Shown here one piece after another: positions 9,465 through 18,377 of a stretch of DNA of 64,000 nt (position 1 is the first letter of the stretch; each line of letters starts with the position of its first letter). Position numbers and translations under genes: made by a program. Source of the DNA: Brucella intermedia LMG 3301. GTDB taxonomy: Bacteria > Pseudomonadota > Alphaproteobacteria > Rhizobiales > Rhizobiaceae. The notes beneath the pieces were generated by a model, which was not told the DNA's origin, did no database searches, and saw nothing but the letters and a program-made list of their open reading frames with translations. The stretch lies in NCBI RefSeq assembly GCF_000182645.1, contig NZ_ACQA01000001.1, forward strand, positions 868,001 through 932,000, read 5' to 3'.

Positions 9465-10271
9465 ATGCGAAAAACGCTTCTTGCGATCTCGGCCATTCTT
9501 GTTTGTTCCGCTTCACTTGCGGGCTGTGCAACGAACCAACGCTCCGCCAGCTATCAATTGGAGCAGCAGAATGTAAGCGCAATCAACTGGATGCAACTGT
9601 CAGGCGAATATGACGCGCTGGCTTATCAGGCATTCAATGGCGCGCGTCGGGCCTTCGACGCAGCAAAACCGGCAAAGGGAAGAAAGAAGGCCGTAATCGT
9701 CGATCTCGACGAGACGATGATCGACAATACCGCCTATGCCGGATGGCGCGTCAGGCAGGGCGTACCCTTTACGGAGGAGGCATGGGCGCGCTGGATGGCC
9801 GCCGGGCAGGCACGTCCAATTGCGGGCGCTGTGGAGTTTGCAAGGCATGTGAACGCGAACGGCGGCACGATGTTCTACGTCACGAACCGCGATGCCCGGT
9901 CGTTTCAGTCTACCGCAGCCAACATTGAAAGGCTTGGCTTTCCGGGCGTGTCCGCAAAAACGCTTCTGCTGAACAGCGGTCAGTCCAACAAGCAGGAGCG
10001 TTTCGATAGTATCAAGGCTGAGGGATATGATGTCGTCATCTATATGGGGGACAATCTCAACGACTTCGGAGCTGCAACCTATCACAAGAACAACCAGCAG
10101 CGACGCGCATTCGTCGAAGCCAACCGGGAAGCATTCGGCACGAAGTTTTTCATGCTGCCCAATCCGAGCTACGGCGACTGGGTTTCAGGCATGGCGCAGG
10201 ACTATTACAAACAGTCTCCGCAAAGGCAGCTTGAGATCAAACGCAAGTCCATCCGCAGTTGGGCAGGCTGA
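9465..10271 (+). CDS. e(P4)/class C-type acid phosphatase lipoprotein
   Basis: 268 residues from the ATG at 9465 with GGAGGGA upstream. Signal MRKTLLAISAILVCSASLAG then the lipobox LAGCAT, so it is likely anchored in the outer membrane. HAD-type catalytic motif VDLDETMIDN (class C/e(P4) phosphatases use DDDD), then FYVTNRDARS, KTLLLNSGQSNKQERFDSI and YMGDNLNDFG. e(P4) in Haemophilus removes phosphate from nicotinamide mononucleotide and other nucleotides in the periplasm; the same role is an inference here. A terminator follows 23 bases after the stop. Confidence 0.88.
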   Translation: MRKTLLAISAILVCSASLAGCATNQRSASYQLEQQNVSAINWMQLSGEYDALAYQAFNGARRAFDAAKPAKGRKKAVIVDLDETMIDNTAYAGWRVRQGVPFTEEAWARWMAAGQARPIAGAVEFARHVNANGGTMFYVTNRDARSFQSTAANIERLGFPGVSAKTLLLNSGQSNKQERFDSIKAEGYDVVIYMGDNLNDFGAATYHKNNQQRRAFVEANREAFGTKFFMLPNPSYGDWVSGMAQDYYKQSPQRQLEIKRKSIRSWAG

Positions 10272-10294
10272 AATGCGGTGTGGAACGAAAACAA

Positions 10295-10320
10295 AAAAGC
10301 GGACCCGAAGGCCCGCTTTT
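10295..10320. terminator. Bidirectional rho-independent terminator
   Basis: AAAAGCGG at 10295-10302 pairs with CCGCTTTT at 10313-10320. A-tract and T-tract flank both sides, so it can end both the phosphatase transcript (rightward) and the rplM-rpsI transcript (leftward). Confidence 0.85.
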
Positions 10321-10345
10321 CTGTAAATCCGAAGCGAAAAGATTA

Positions 10346-10822
10346 TTAGCGCTTGGAGAACTGGAACGAACGGCGAGCCTTGGCCTTACCGTACTTCTTA
10401 CGTTCGACAACGCGGCTGTCGCGGGTCAGGAAGCCACCCTTCTTGAGAACCGTGCGCAGGCCCGGCTCGTAGTAGGTGAGGGCCTTGGAGATGCCGTGAC
10501 GAACGGCGCCGGCCTGACCGGAGAGACCGCCACCGGCAACGGTGGCAACGATGTCGAACTGACCAGCGCGATTCGAAGCGACGATCGGCTGCTGCAGGAT
10601 CATCTGCAGAACCGGACGTGCGAAATACTTTTCGAATTCCTTGTCGTTGACGGTGATCTTGCCAGTGCCCGGCTTGACCCATACGCGTGCAACGGCGTCC
10701 TTGCGCTTGCCGGTGGCATAGGCGCGGCCCTGTGCGTCCAGCTTCTGGACATGAACCGGAGCGGCAGCTTCGGTCTTGGCAACGGTGCCGAGTTCTTCGA
10801 GCGAGTTGAGCTGCTCAGCCAT
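10346..10822 (-). CDS. rpsI: 30S ribosomal protein S9
   Basis: 158 residues. Core S9 features: [42 protein letters not shown] and the C-terminal RRSFQFSKR, whose basic tail reaches the P-site tRNA. It has an N-terminal extension of about 30 residues ([12 protein letters not shown]...), usual in Rhizobiales. Starts 2 bases after the rplM stop: the classic L13-S9 operon. Confidence 0.98.
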   Translation of the reverse strand: MAEQLNSLEELGTVAKTEAAAPVHVQKLDAQGRAYATGKRKDAVARVWVKPGTGKITVNDKEFEKYFARPVLQMILQQPIVASNRAGQFDIVATVAGGGLSGQAGAVRHGISKALTYYEPGLRTVLKKGGFLTRDSRVVERKKYGKAKARRSFQFSKR

Positions 10823-10824
10823 GA

Positions 10825-11289
10825 TTATGCATTCCCTTTGTTCTTGCGGTTCAGCGCTGCGACGTCGAGGACTTCCGGCTGCTGAGCTTCATGCTGATGG
10901 TTCGGGCCTGCATAAACGCGCAGGTTCTTCATCTGGCGACGGCCGAGTGGACCACGCGGGATCATGCGCTCGATTGCCTTCTCAAGAACGCGTTCCGGGA
11001 AACGGCCTTCGAGGATCTGGCGAGCAGTGCGCTCCTTGATGCCGCCCGGATGGCCGGTGTGCCAGTAATATTTCTTGTCGGCATACTTGTTGCCGGTCAG
11101 AACAACCTTGTCGGCATTGATGATGATGACATTGTCGCCATCGTCAACATGCGGGGTGAAGGTTGCTTTGTGCTTGCCACGCAGGCGATTGGCGACGAGC
11201 GATGCGAGACGGCCGACGACGAGACCTTCGGCGTCGATCAGCACCCACTTCTTCACCACTTCAGCCGGCTTCTGAGAGAAAGTTGCCAT
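10825..11289 (-). CDS. rplM: 50S ribosomal protein L13
   Basis: 154 residues starting [15 protein letters not shown] at 11289 (AAGGAAG upstream). L13 marks: [29 protein letters not shown] and [18 protein letters not shown]. The frame is open further upstream but the extra residues are unlike L13. The leader between 11290 and about 11430 contains GC-rich and T-rich stretches and could host autoregulation; I see no confirmed structure. Confidence 0.98.
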   Translation of the reverse strand: MATFSQKPAEVVKKWVLIDAEGLVVGRLASLVANRLRGKHKATFTPHVDDGDNVIIINADKVVLTGNKYADKKYYWHTGHPGGIKERTARQILEGRFPERVLEKAIERMIPRGPLGRRQMKNLRVYAGPNHQHEAQQPEVLDVAALNRKNKGNA

Positions 11290-11492
11290 TGAAGTCTTCC
11301 TTGACTTGATCCCTGTCCTTGCGAACCGGGCTTTTTTTGTTGCTTGTGTTGGACTGATCCAACCCGAACGAGCGGGCAAAAGATCACTTCTGCTCGCTTC
11401 CGGCGGGTCGATATACAATGTTGACGCTTCCGTCAAGCCCTTTAATCCGAGCGCCCGTTTAAAAATTAAACAAAATCAATAAGTTATAGATT

Positions 11493-11508
11493 TGGTATTA
11501 TAATACCA
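11493..11508. repeat. 16-bp perfect palindrome, AT-rich
   Basis: TGGTATTATAATACCA is a perfect inverted repeat in the gap between the thioesterase stop (11527) and the rplM leader, both leftward. It may be a hairpin at the end of the thioesterase transcript or an operator near the rplM promoter. The flanking sequence is unusually AT-rich for this genome. Confidence 0.4.
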
Positions 11509-11526
11509 TATAATTTTCCATCATTT

Positions 11527-11973
11527 TCAGCGCGGCGGGATCGAATAAGTGGCCGTCGCGTGGGCAACGAGTTCGCCGTTTGCAGCGTCGGTCAGGCTGA
11601 TTTCGAGCACAGCGAGACGCTTCCCGAGTTTCAGGAGATGCGCCACGGCATCGATCGCTCCGGGAGATGGCTTGCGCAGGAAATTGATGTTCAGGCTGGT
11701 CGTCACCGCCAGGGCAACCGGACCAATATGGGCGAGTATGGCGGCATAGGCGGTTACGTCGGCTAGGGCAAAAAGCGAAGGGCCGGACACGGTGCCGCCC
11801 GGTCGCAGATGCTGCTCGTCGGCATGAAGGCGCATCGTTGCAGAACCATCGTCGATTGCCGTGATCTCGAATGTGTCGCCAAGCTGTGGGAACTCGCGTT
11901 TCATGAAAGCTTGCAGATCCCCGATTGTCATCACGGGGCCGACGCCTGTGCGATGCGTGGTATTGATATTCAT
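11527..11973 (-). CDS. PaaI-family hotdog thioesterase
   Basis: 148 residues from the ATG at 11973 with GGGAGGA seven bases upstream. Hotdog fold: LRPGGTVSGPSLFALADVTA (helix with the conserved G-x-x-x-x-x-x-D pattern), then TTSLNINFLRKPSPG and GELVAHATATYSIPP. It should hydrolyse an acyl-CoA or aryl-CoA in the cytoplasm; the substrate is unknown. It is divergent from the CoA-binding protein gene at 12058, which fits a shared CoA theme. Confidence 0.8.
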   Translation of the reverse strand: MNINTTHRTGVGPVMTIGDLQAFMKREFPQLGDTFEITAIDDGSATMRLHADEQHLRPGGTVSGPSLFALADVTAYAAILAHIGPVALAVTTSLNINFLRKPSPGAIDAVAHLLKLGKRLAVLEISLTDAANGELVAHATATYSIPPR

Positions 11974-12057
11974 GCGTTCCTCCCAACTTAAATACTCAAT
12001 AAGGGGTGCATGTGCCTCTATGCAAGCACCGGCTCCAGCCATTCGAAGGGAACAGAG

Positions 12058-12483
12058 ATGCAAAATCCTTCCGACGACCAGATTCGCGAAATTCTCCTTT
12101 CCGTCAGAACCATAGCGCTTCTCGGCGCTTCGCCGAAGCCGGAGCGCCCGAGCAATGGCGTCATGGAGTTCCTGCTTTCCAAGGGTTACCGCGTGATTCC
12201 GGTCAATCCGGGGCAGGCGGGCAAGGATATTCACGGCCAGCGCGTGGTGGCCCGGCTGGCGGATATCGATGAGCCGGTGGACATGATCGATGTCTTCCGC
12301 GAACCCTATTCGCTGCCGGGAATCGTCGATGAGGTGCTGGCCATGCAGCCGAGGCCGAAAATCCTGTGGACGCAGCTTGGTGTGGTGCACGAAGAAGCGG
12401 GAAACCGCGCCCGCGAAGCAGGTCTGACCGTGGTCATGGACCGTTGTCCAGCCATCGAATACCCCCGCCTGATCGCTGAATAG
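12058..12483 (+). CDS. CoA-binding domain protein (YccU-like)
   Basis: 141 residues starting MQNPSDDQIREIL. A single Rossmann-like CoA-binding domain of the succinyl-CoA synthetase alpha type: TIALLGASPKPERPSNGV, YRVIPVNPGQAG, DMIDVFREP, LWTQLGVVHEEA and the end VMDRCPAIEYPRL. Stand-alone members have no settled function. It precedes the sulfhydrylase gene by 116 bases on the same strand. Confidence 0.85.
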   Translation: MQNPSDDQIREILLSVRTIALLGASPKPERPSNGVMEFLLSKGYRVIPVNPGQAGKDIHGQRVVARLADIDEPVDMIDVFREPYSLPGIVDEVLAMQPRPKILWTQLGVVHEEAGNRAREAGLTVVMDRCPAIEYPRLIAE

Positions 12484-12599
12484 AAAGTTTTGGATTTAAA
12501 TTCTGCGATTCCGCCATTTCGCGGAAAATCCGCCTTTGCTTTCCTGGCGGCAACGCCTAACGTCCTGTCATCATTGGGGCTTAGACGCTGGAGGAAATC

Positions 12600-13883
12600 A
12601 TGTCGAAACGTTCGCCCGGAATTGAAACGCTGGCTGTCCACGCAGGCGCAAAGCCCGATCCAACGACGGGGGCGCGTGCAACGCCGATCTACCAGACCAC
12701 ATCTTTCGTGTTCGAGGACGCCGACCACGCGGCATCCCTGTTCGGCCTTCAGGCTTTCGGCAATATCTATACGCGCATCACCAACCCGACCACGGCGGTT
12801 CTGGAAGAACGCATTGCCGCGCTTGAAGGCGGTACGGCGGCGGTCGCGACCGCATCGGGCCATGCGGCACAGCTGCTCGTGTTCCACACGCTTCTGCGGC
12901 CGGGCGACAATTTCATCGCAGCACGGCAGCTCTATGGCGGCTCGATCAACCAGTTCGGCCAGTCGTTCAAGTCTTTCGACTGGCATGTGCGCTGGGCCGA
13001 TGCTACCAATCCTACCGATTTCGCCAAGCAGATTGACGATCGGACCCGCGCCATCTTCATCGAAAGCTTCGCCAATCCGGGCGGTATTGTCGTGGATATC
13101 GAGGCGATTGCCGAAATCGCTCACAAGCACGGCCTGCCGCTGATCGTGGACAACACGCTCGCATCGCCCTATCTGGTGCGCCCGATCGAGCATGGCGCGG
13201 ATATTGTGGTCCATTCGCTGACCAAGTTTATCGGCGGTCACGGCAATTCGATGGGCGGCATTCTGGTCGATGGCGGAACATTCGACTGGGCGAAGTCCGG
13301 CAATTACCCGCTGCTCACAGAACCGCGCCCAGACTATGCCGGCCTGGAACTGCACAAGACTTTCGGAAATATTTCCTTTGCTATCGCTGCCCGTGTTCTG
13401 GGCTTGCGGGATTTCGGGCCTGCCATTTCACCGTTCAATGCGTTCCAGATCCTGACGGGCGTGGAAACGCTGCCGCTGCGCATTCAGCGCCACAGCGACA
13501 ACGCGTTGAAGGTTGCTTCCTGGCTGCACGGTCACGACAAGGTATCATGGGTCAATTATGCCGGATTGCCGCATGATAAATTCCACGCGCTCCAGCAGAA
13601 ATACGCACCGAAGGGGGCCGGCTCGGTGTTCACTTTCGGCCTCAAGGGCGGATACGACGCTGGCGTGAAATTCGTCGACAGCCTCGACCTCTTCTCCCTG
13701 CTTGCCAATATTGGTGATACGCGCTCGCTGGTCATCCACCCGGCATCCACAACCCACCGTCAGCTGACCGACGAGCAGAAGGTGGCTGCGGGTGCGGGAC
13801 CGGATGTGGTGCGCCTTTCCATCGGCATCGAGGATGCTGATGATATCATCGCCGATTTGGAACAGGCGCTGGCGAAGGTCTGA
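12600..13883 (+). CDS. metY: O-acetylhomoserine sulfhydrylase (Cys/Met metabolism PLP enzyme)
   Basis: 427 residues with a strong ribosome site (GGAGGAAATC ATG). PLP-dependent gamma-replacement enzyme that forms homocysteine from O-acetylhomoserine and sulfide. Marks: TPIYQTTSFVF, AALEGGTAAVATASGHAAQ, LYGGSINQF, VDNTLASPY and the PLP lysine in HSLTKFIGGHG. The length (around 430) and the insert near NYPLLTEPRPDY match O-acetylhomoserine sulfhydrylases rather than the shorter cystathionine synthases (about 390). The small cupin gene follows by 3 bases. Confidence 0.92.
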   Translation: MSKRSPGIETLAVHAGAKPDPTTGARATPIYQTTSFVFEDADHAASLFGLQAFGNIYTRITNPTTAVLEERIAALEGGTAAVATASGHAAQLLVFHTLLRPGDNFIAARQLYGGSINQFGQSFKSFDWHVRWADATNPTDFAKQIDDRTRAIFIESFANPGGIVVDIEAIAEIAHKHGLPLIVDNTLASPYLVRPIEHGADIVVHSLTKFIGGHGNSMGGILVDGGTFDWAKSGNYPLLTEPRPDYAGLELHKTFGNISFAIAARVLGLRDFGPAISPFNAFQILTGVETLPLRIQRHSDNALKVASWLHGHDKVSWVNYAGLPHDKFHALQQKYAPKGAGSVFTFGLKGGYDAGVKFVDSLDLFSLLANIGDTRSLVIHPASTTHRQLTDEQKVAAGAGPDVVRLSIGIEDADDIIADLEQALAKV

Positions 13884-13886
13884 TCG

Positions 13887-14234
13887 ATGAGCCGGTTTCT
13901 CGATTTCAACCTTTCCGGCATCGAGCCGGAAGAAGGCGCTCCCCCACCGGAGCGCATTCTTTCAGGTAGCCCCGAATTCCGCACATGGAATTTGGAGGAG
14001 AACGCCGAAGGAACGCTTTTTGCAGGCATATGGGAGAGTACGCCGGGAAAATGGCGTATCGAATATGACGAATGGGAATTCTGCCACATTCTTTCCGGCC
14101 GCTCCATCGTCAGCGAGGAAGGCGGCGGGAGCCGGGAAGTCGGGGCCGGGGACAGTTTTGTCATCCGACCGGGCTTCAAGGGCAGCTGGGAGGTCATCGA
14201 GACTACCCGCAAGGAATATGTGATCAGGCTCTGA
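13887..14234 (+). CDS. Small cupin-domain protein
   Basis: 115 residues. Single beta-barrel of the DUF861/ureidoglycolate-hydrolase-like cupin kind: AGIWESTPGKWRIEYDEWEFCHILSGR, then DSFVIRPGFKGSWEV and the end TTRKEYVIRL. The E-x-x-x-x-x-G motif is present while the usual cupin histidines are sparse, so metal binding is uncertain. Starts 3 bases after metY, so probably in its transcript; the terminator follows. Role unknown. Confidence 0.8.
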   Translation: MSRFLDFNLSGIEPEEGAPPPERILSGSPEFRTWNLEENAEGTLFAGIWESTPGKWRIEYDEWEFCHILSGRSIVSEEGGGSREVGAGDSFVIRPGFKGSWEVIETTRKEYVIRL

Positions 14235-14256
14235 CGCAAATGCCGCTATATCAAAT

Positions 14257-14287
14257 AAAACACCCGCCGGATGTCGGCGGGTGTTTT
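14257..14287. terminator. Rho-independent terminator after metY-cupin
   Basis: AAAACACCCGCCG (14257-14269) pairs perfectly with CGGCGGGTGTTTT (14275-14287) around a 5-base loop. The flanking A and T tracts let it serve both the metY-cupin transcript and the opposing small lipoprotein gene. Confidence 0.88.
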
Positions 14288-14303
14288 GGTTGGTGGCATG
14301 CTG

Positions 14304-14696
14304 TCAGTTATGCGACTCGCGCCTGATCGGTCGGAAAACCGGAACCGTATTCGGTCCGGGCCGCTCTACGACAGGGGCTCCGGATGACGGACGTTCGGGC
14401 CGCGGCGGGCGAGGGCGGTCCGGCCTGTTGTAGCTTGGACGGTTCCTATCCCTGTCACGGTCGCGGTAACGATAACCGTCGCGATAGCGATAACCAGAAT
14501 CCCGATAGTAACGCGGGTAACGACGATAATCGCGGTAATAGCCGCCGCTGTCATAAATGACCCCGGTGCCGATATAGCTGCCGCGCGAATAATAGGGATC
14601 GTAACCGTCGCCGTAATAGCCTTCGGACACGCAGCCGCTAAGCGTCAGACTGGCAGCGCCAATGCCAAGCGCCAGTAAAATGGATTTCAATGACAT
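14304..14696 (-). CDS. Tyr/Arg-rich small lipoprotein
   Basis: 130 residues. Signal MSLKSILLALGIGAASLTLS with lipobox LSGCVS, then a very low-complexity mature part of repeated Y-R-D and P-R-P units (for example YRYRDGYRYRDRDRDRNR) and a C-terminal VPVFRPIRRESHN. The pI must be high. Similar Tyr/Arg-rich lipoproteins occur in Rhizobiales without known function; binding to polyanionic surface polymers is only a guess. It faces the metY operon across a shared terminator. Confidence 0.75.
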   Translation of the reverse strand: MSLKSILLALGIGAASLTLSGCVSEGYYGDGYDPYYSRGSYIGTGVIYDSGGYYRDYRRYPRYYRDSGYRYRDGYRYRDRDRDRNRPSYNRPDRPRPPRPERPSSGAPVVERPGPNTVPVFRPIRRESHN

Positions 14697-14942
14697 GTTC
14701 GCTACTCCGAAAGGCCGGGGTCAGCGCTGGAAACGCAATAACCACGCGGCGAACCACTATTTAGAGGGATTATGCGCGTTTCCATCTGAAGCCCATAATC
14801 AATAAAGATTGCAGAGCGTTAGCTTGGTCAGCTGCGATCAAGCCGCCGCAATAGGCCGTGAGTTATGCTCTACATATGTTCATTAAACGCTTAGGCGTTT
14901 CAAAAGTTGCGGCTGAAACGGCAAAAGGTTGTACCAAACAAA
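14697..14942. other. Intergenic region with small hairpin
   Basis: Non-coding stretch upstream of the Tyr/Arg-rich lipoprotein gene and downstream of the Flp pilin. It holds a 6-bp stem AAACGC-TTAG-GCGTTT at 14885-14900. I see no gene here. Confidence 0.4.
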
Positions 14943-14960
14943 ACCGCCCCGAAGGGCGGT
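14943..14960 (-). terminator. Terminator of the Flp pilin gene
   Basis: ACCGCCC and GGGCGGT pair around CCGA; read leftward the stem is followed by TTTTGTTTGG. It lies 29 bases after the pilin stop. Confidence 0.8.
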
Positions 14961-14988
14961 TGTATTTTATCCAATAGATAGCGCTTGC

Positions 14989-15177
14989 TTAGGGCTTGGG
15001 GGTGGTACCAGCATTCTCCACCTTCGTTGCGATATCATCGAACTTATCGTTAATTGCACCTCCGAGTGTTTGCGCTCCGACGATGATAACGACGGCGATG
15101 AGGCCAGCGATCAGTGCGTATTCAATGGCGGTTGCGCCGGATTCATTTTTACGAAAGCGTGCGATTAACTTGGTCAT
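14989..15177 (-). CDS. Flp family type IVb pilin
   Basis: 62 residues. MTKLIARFRKNESGATAIEY holds the Flp prepilin cleavage site (G/ATAIEYALIA) and the conserved Glu-Tyr pair at mature positions 5-6, followed by the single hydrophobic helix LIAGLIAVVIIVGAQTLGG and a short tail. Flp pilins form tight-adherence pili exported by the Tad system. No tad or cpa gene lies nearby, so this is an orphan pilin locus with its own terminator, as often seen in Brucellaceae. Confidence 0.92.
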   Translation of the reverse strand: MTKLIARFRKNESGATAIEYALIAGLIAVVIIVGAQTLGGAINDKFDDIATKVENAGTTPKP

Positions 15178-15388
15178 GTGTTGCTCCTGAGATCATTTTT
15201 GTTTGTTTAGCGGTCGTTGTGACCTGCGAGCAAACTATCCGGCAATTATGTTCACCCTCTTAAGTTGCATGGTAAACGGAAGGTGAGTATTGCATATGCT
15301 TAATAAAGTGCTGAATACAAAATGAAATTCGAAACTTCGCCATGAAGGACATTGGAGAATTGCTGAATGCAGGGTTGCAGATAGCAAA

Positions 15389-15410
15389 GAGCCCCGCTTG
15401 CGCGAGGCTC
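15389..15410 (-). terminator. Terminator after the secreted small protein gene
   Basis: GAGCC(CCGC) at 15389-15397 pairs with GCGAGGCTC at 15402-15410, with one mismatch; read leftward it is followed by TTTG. It sits about 25 bases after the stop of the gene at 15436. Confidence 0.6.
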
Positions 15411-15435
15411 CATTCTGATGTGGTTGTAGTCCAGC

Positions 15436-15825
15436 TTACTGCGGCAGCTGAGCGCCAGCCTGCTTAACGGCATCGGCCATGGTCTGGCAGAGCTTTTCCT
15501 CCGAGATGTTCTGCGCTTTTGCGCTCGTGGCAATATCCTGCTCCATACCCATCGCGGAAACCTTGCCCTGCTTGCCGGTTGCTTCGGCAGCTTCGGCCTT
15601 GGACGTGTCGGCTGGGGCTGGGATAAGCGCGATCATTTTCGTCTGGATTTCGATGGCGCCGCCATCGGTATAACCCTTTTCCTGGCAGTACTGGAGAACG
15701 CCAAGCTGATTGCGGGCGGCATTATAGGCCATTTCCATCTGCTCCGGCGTTGCCTGAGCGAAAGCCGTGGCAAGGTTTGCGCCGAGGAAAAGACCGGCCA
15801 AAGAAACACGTAACAGATTGCGCAT
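15436..15825 (-). CDS. Secreted small protein, unknown function
   Basis: 129 residues with a signal peptide (MRNLLRVSLAGLFLGANLATAFAQ). Mature part: helical, begins ATPEQMEMAYNAARNQLGVL, with cysteines in LQYCQEKGY and EEKLCQTMADAV that could form a disulfide. An Ala/Glu-rich middle (SKAEAAEATGKQGK) links two helices. Homologues in Brucellaceae have been labelled 'pore-forming ESAT-6 family'; nothing in the sequence proves pore formation. Single-gene unit with its own terminator. Confidence 0.7.
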   Translation of the reverse strand: MRNLLRVSLAGLFLGANLATAFAQATPEQMEMAYNAARNQLGVLQYCQEKGYTDGGAIEIQTKMIALIPAPADTSKAEAAEATGKQGKVSAMGMEQDIATSAKAQNISEEKLCQTMADAVKQAGAQLPQ

Positions 15826-15987
15826 GATAATTCATCTCCATGAGTCAAATACACGTTGTGATAGAGCGAAATTTTTCGGCGAAGGAAACTCAAGAAAAAT
15901 TAAATAGTGAAATGAAAAATAAAGAAAAATAATTCCTCGCTGAAGGCGTGAGCGTCATGAATATTTCATGGGGGCGTCATACGCCAG

Positions 15988-18375
15988 TCATTCCGCAGGT
16001 TGCATAAGATTTGCGATCAAACGGAAAGCACCGGGGACAAGTTGGTCGAGCTGGTGGTGCAATACAAGACTCGTATGCGTATGACGGCCTTTGCCAATTC
16101 GGGCCGAAACAAGTGAGCCATAAAGCGGTTGTTCTCCATCATCATGCATTGAAAGCAGCGGCTGATAAGCATCGTCCCATGCGGAAGCGAAATAAAGCCC
16201 GCGCTCCTTGTGCCAGCCATCCCAATCCGCTTCAGTGATGACATTGGGGCCGACGAGCAGTGGGTGTTCAGGCTTAAGAACTGTAACCGCCGCATCGGGA
16301 TTTGTAACGCGCCAGCGCAACGAGGGGGAGCCAATCGTCAGTTTTCGCGGCGGCGTTTGGTCGGGATGCCAACCATCGGATGGCCGATGATAGAGCGTCA
16401 CGAGATGCCCGCCATCTTCTACGAAGCGGTGCAGCCTGGCTGTCGCTGCTGCGAGGTCGTCGCGTATGCCGAAGGCAAATATTCCGACCACGATTGTGGT
16501 GAATTGTGAAAGATCGCCCGCAAGATGGTGCGCTTCGAGGTCGGTCATGTCGAAACCCATGCGTTTCAACCAAAGGTCGACATTGTCGGCACCGCCGCCA
16601 ATGTAGCCAATGCGTGCATTGGGCAGTTTCACATCAAGAACCAGCACCGGCAGCACTGCAGGCTCGCGCCACACGGTTCTGCCAATATGCGGATAGTCGG
16701 TAAACTGCATCTGCCAGGCGGGGTTTTCGTTGATCGCAGCTTGGAGGTTTGTCAGGCCCGGTTTCGGAGCGGAAGGCCCATGCAGCACGGCGCTCTGACC
16801 GTTCAGGCTTATATTCCAGCCGTTTTGCGATGTGAAAGCAATCCGGTCAGCCTTTCCGTCGACAGCAAGCCTGACCCGCAAATGTTCTTCCCCTCCGGAT
16901 ACAATGACGGCAGGCGGATCGAACTTCAGTGAAGCGGGGGGAACAATAGCGAATGGCTCTTCGAGATCGAAGCCGCACTCCGCCAGATGGTCGTCAAACT
17001 GCGCCCTTAGCCGGACAAAAGCTTGCCCGTTACCGCCCAGCGACCGCCATGCAGGCTCGAAAAGCGGGGAAGGTGGCGCGTCTTCCATGAGCGAAACGGT
17101 GAAAATCTTTCGTTCCGAGGTTTGCTGCTTGCAGGCGATAGAACAGGTTTCAGGCAGGACAGGTTCAGCCATTATTGCGATTTCTGCCGCTCCGGGACCA
17201 TGCTCGATGACGAGCCTTGTCTCATCCCCCGACGCCAATATCGGTTTTTCCAGATAAGCACGCTCGAATAGCGAAGCCGCTTCCATCAGGGCAGCATCTA
17301 TTTCCTGCCGCTTGCGCTCCAGCCTGTGGCCATGCAGCAGGAGAAAACCGTCAGGTGCGCTGGTCAGGACTGTTTTCAGACTTTTCGCCGCATCGGCAAG
17401 GTTTTTGATGATGGCTTCACGATCCGGAAACGCTGCAATGGCCTGTTCGACGGATTCATGAACATGAACAAGCTGCTTCCGATTTTCAAATGCCAGCCCA
17501 TCGGCGAGAACGGCGAGGGTCTCCTGTAGTCCCTCAAGAATTGTCTTTTCCGAACGGCTATCCGGCAGTCTCAGATGCAGTGGCCATTCGACCTTTGGCT
17601 TTTCCGGCCATTGACCCATGCCTTGAGTGGCGTGGCAGGCACGCGACCACTCCCCAATGCGGTCAAAATCCGCGCCCGTTGCCTCTTCCCGGCCACTGGC
17701 ATAAAGCGTCAATGTTGCGTCCGGCGGCGGAAGTTCGTCATCATATGTATCGCCACCGCCTGACCATGCAGGAAGATAGAATTTCGCTACCTGCCACGGC
17801 GTCAGCCCCTCAGCAAAATGTTCAGGAAAGGCATCGGGATCGGCGGCGAGCCGTATAGCCCGTTCGGCGGCCCGGGTCATGGCGCGATGGTGACCGTGCT
17901 GGCCGGGAACATCGAGAAAGGTAGGCAGCACGATATCCGGGCGCTCGGCGCGATAGGCGCGAACCAGCCGCTCGATGGTCTGCTCCTCTCCCCAATGGGC
18001 AAAGGTACCGTCACCATCCTTGGAAAAGCCGAAATCGTGGACGCAATCGTCAGGCCCGTGGCCAAGCCAATGCACGTCGCAATCGAGAATGCGCGCCGCT
18101 TCCTCAATCTCGCGGCCGCGGATGACGCCGAGCGCACCGCCGCGTTCAGGGCCGAGCGCGTTCTGTCCGCCTTCGCCCCGCGTCGAACAGGCGATCACCA
18201 CCCGCACACCAAGTCCGAACCGCAAATAGGCCATGAGGCCGCTTTGCTCGTCGTCCGGATGCGCGCCCGTATGCATCAGCGTCACGGTGGAGCGGAGCCT
18301 GCCGAGCGCCCGATGCAGGCGGACGAGGGCGGGGGACGATTTCTGGCGCTCAATGCGCTGGTGGGCGGTCAGCAT
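15988..18375 (-). CDS. Large PIG-L (LmbE) family deacetylase with C-terminal amidotransferase-like domain
   Basis: 795 residues. The N-terminal third is a PIG-L/LmbE zinc deacetylase: VTLMHTGAHPDDEQSG (the AHPDDE metal motif at residues 38-43), ACSTRGEGGQNALGPERG, and PDIVLPTFLDVPGQHGHHRAMTRA, which provides the second zinc histidine. Enzymes of this family remove N-acetyl groups from glucosamine conjugates. The middle is beta-rich. The C-terminal part (about 600-795) resembles a glutamine-amidotransferase-like fold (IGYIGGGADNVDLWLKRMGF; TIVVGIFAFGIRDDL; FVEDGGHLVTLYHRP) and lacks an obvious nucleophile cysteine. Two bases separate it from the ROK regulator gene. It probably processes the compound imported by the divergent ABC transporter. 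Confidence 0.85.
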   Translation of the reverse strand: MLTAHQRIERQKSSPALVRLHRALGRLRSTVTLMHTGAHPDDEQSGLMAYLRFGLGVRVVIACSTRGEGGQNALGPERGGALGVIRGREIEEAARILDCDVHWLGHGPDDCVHDFGFSKDGDGTFAHWGEEQTIERLVRAYRAERPDIVLPTFLDVPGQHGHHRAMTRAAERAIRLAADPDAFPEHFAEGLTPWQVAKFYLPAWSGGGDTYDDELPPPDATLTLYASGREEATGADFDRIGEWSRACHATQGMGQWPEKPKVEWPLHLRLPDSRSEKTILEGLQETLAVLADGLAFENRKQLVHVHESVEQAIAAFPDREAIIKNLADAAKSLKTVLTSAPDGFLLLHGHRLERKRQEIDAALMEAASLFERAYLEKPILASGDETRLVIEHGPGAAEIAIMAEPVLPETCSIACKQQTSERKIFTVSLMEDAPPSPLFEPAWRSLGGNGQAFVRLRAQFDDHLAECGFDLEEPFAIVPPASLKFDPPAVIVSGGEEHLRVRLAVDGKADRIAFTSQNGWNISLNGQSAVLHGPSAPKPGLTNLQAAINENPAWQMQFTDYPHIGRTVWREPAVLPVLVLDVKLPNARIGYIGGGADNVDLWLKRMGFDMTDLEAHHLAGDLSQFTTIVVGIFAFGIRDDLAAATARLHRFVEDGGHLVTLYHRPSDGWHPDQTPPRKLTIGSPSLRWRVTNPDAAVTVLKPEHPLLVGPNVITEADWDGWHKERGLYFASAWDDAYQPLLSMHDDGEQPLYGSLVSARIGKGRHTHTSLVLHHQLDQLVPGAFRLIANLMQPAE

Positions 18376-18377
18376 GA

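Noticed and set aside
12484..12599. Possible SAM-II riboswitch upstream of metY
   Set aside because: The gap does not show the SAM-II pseudoknot core or its characteristic A-rich helix-loop arrangement; I could not match it to any metY leader class.
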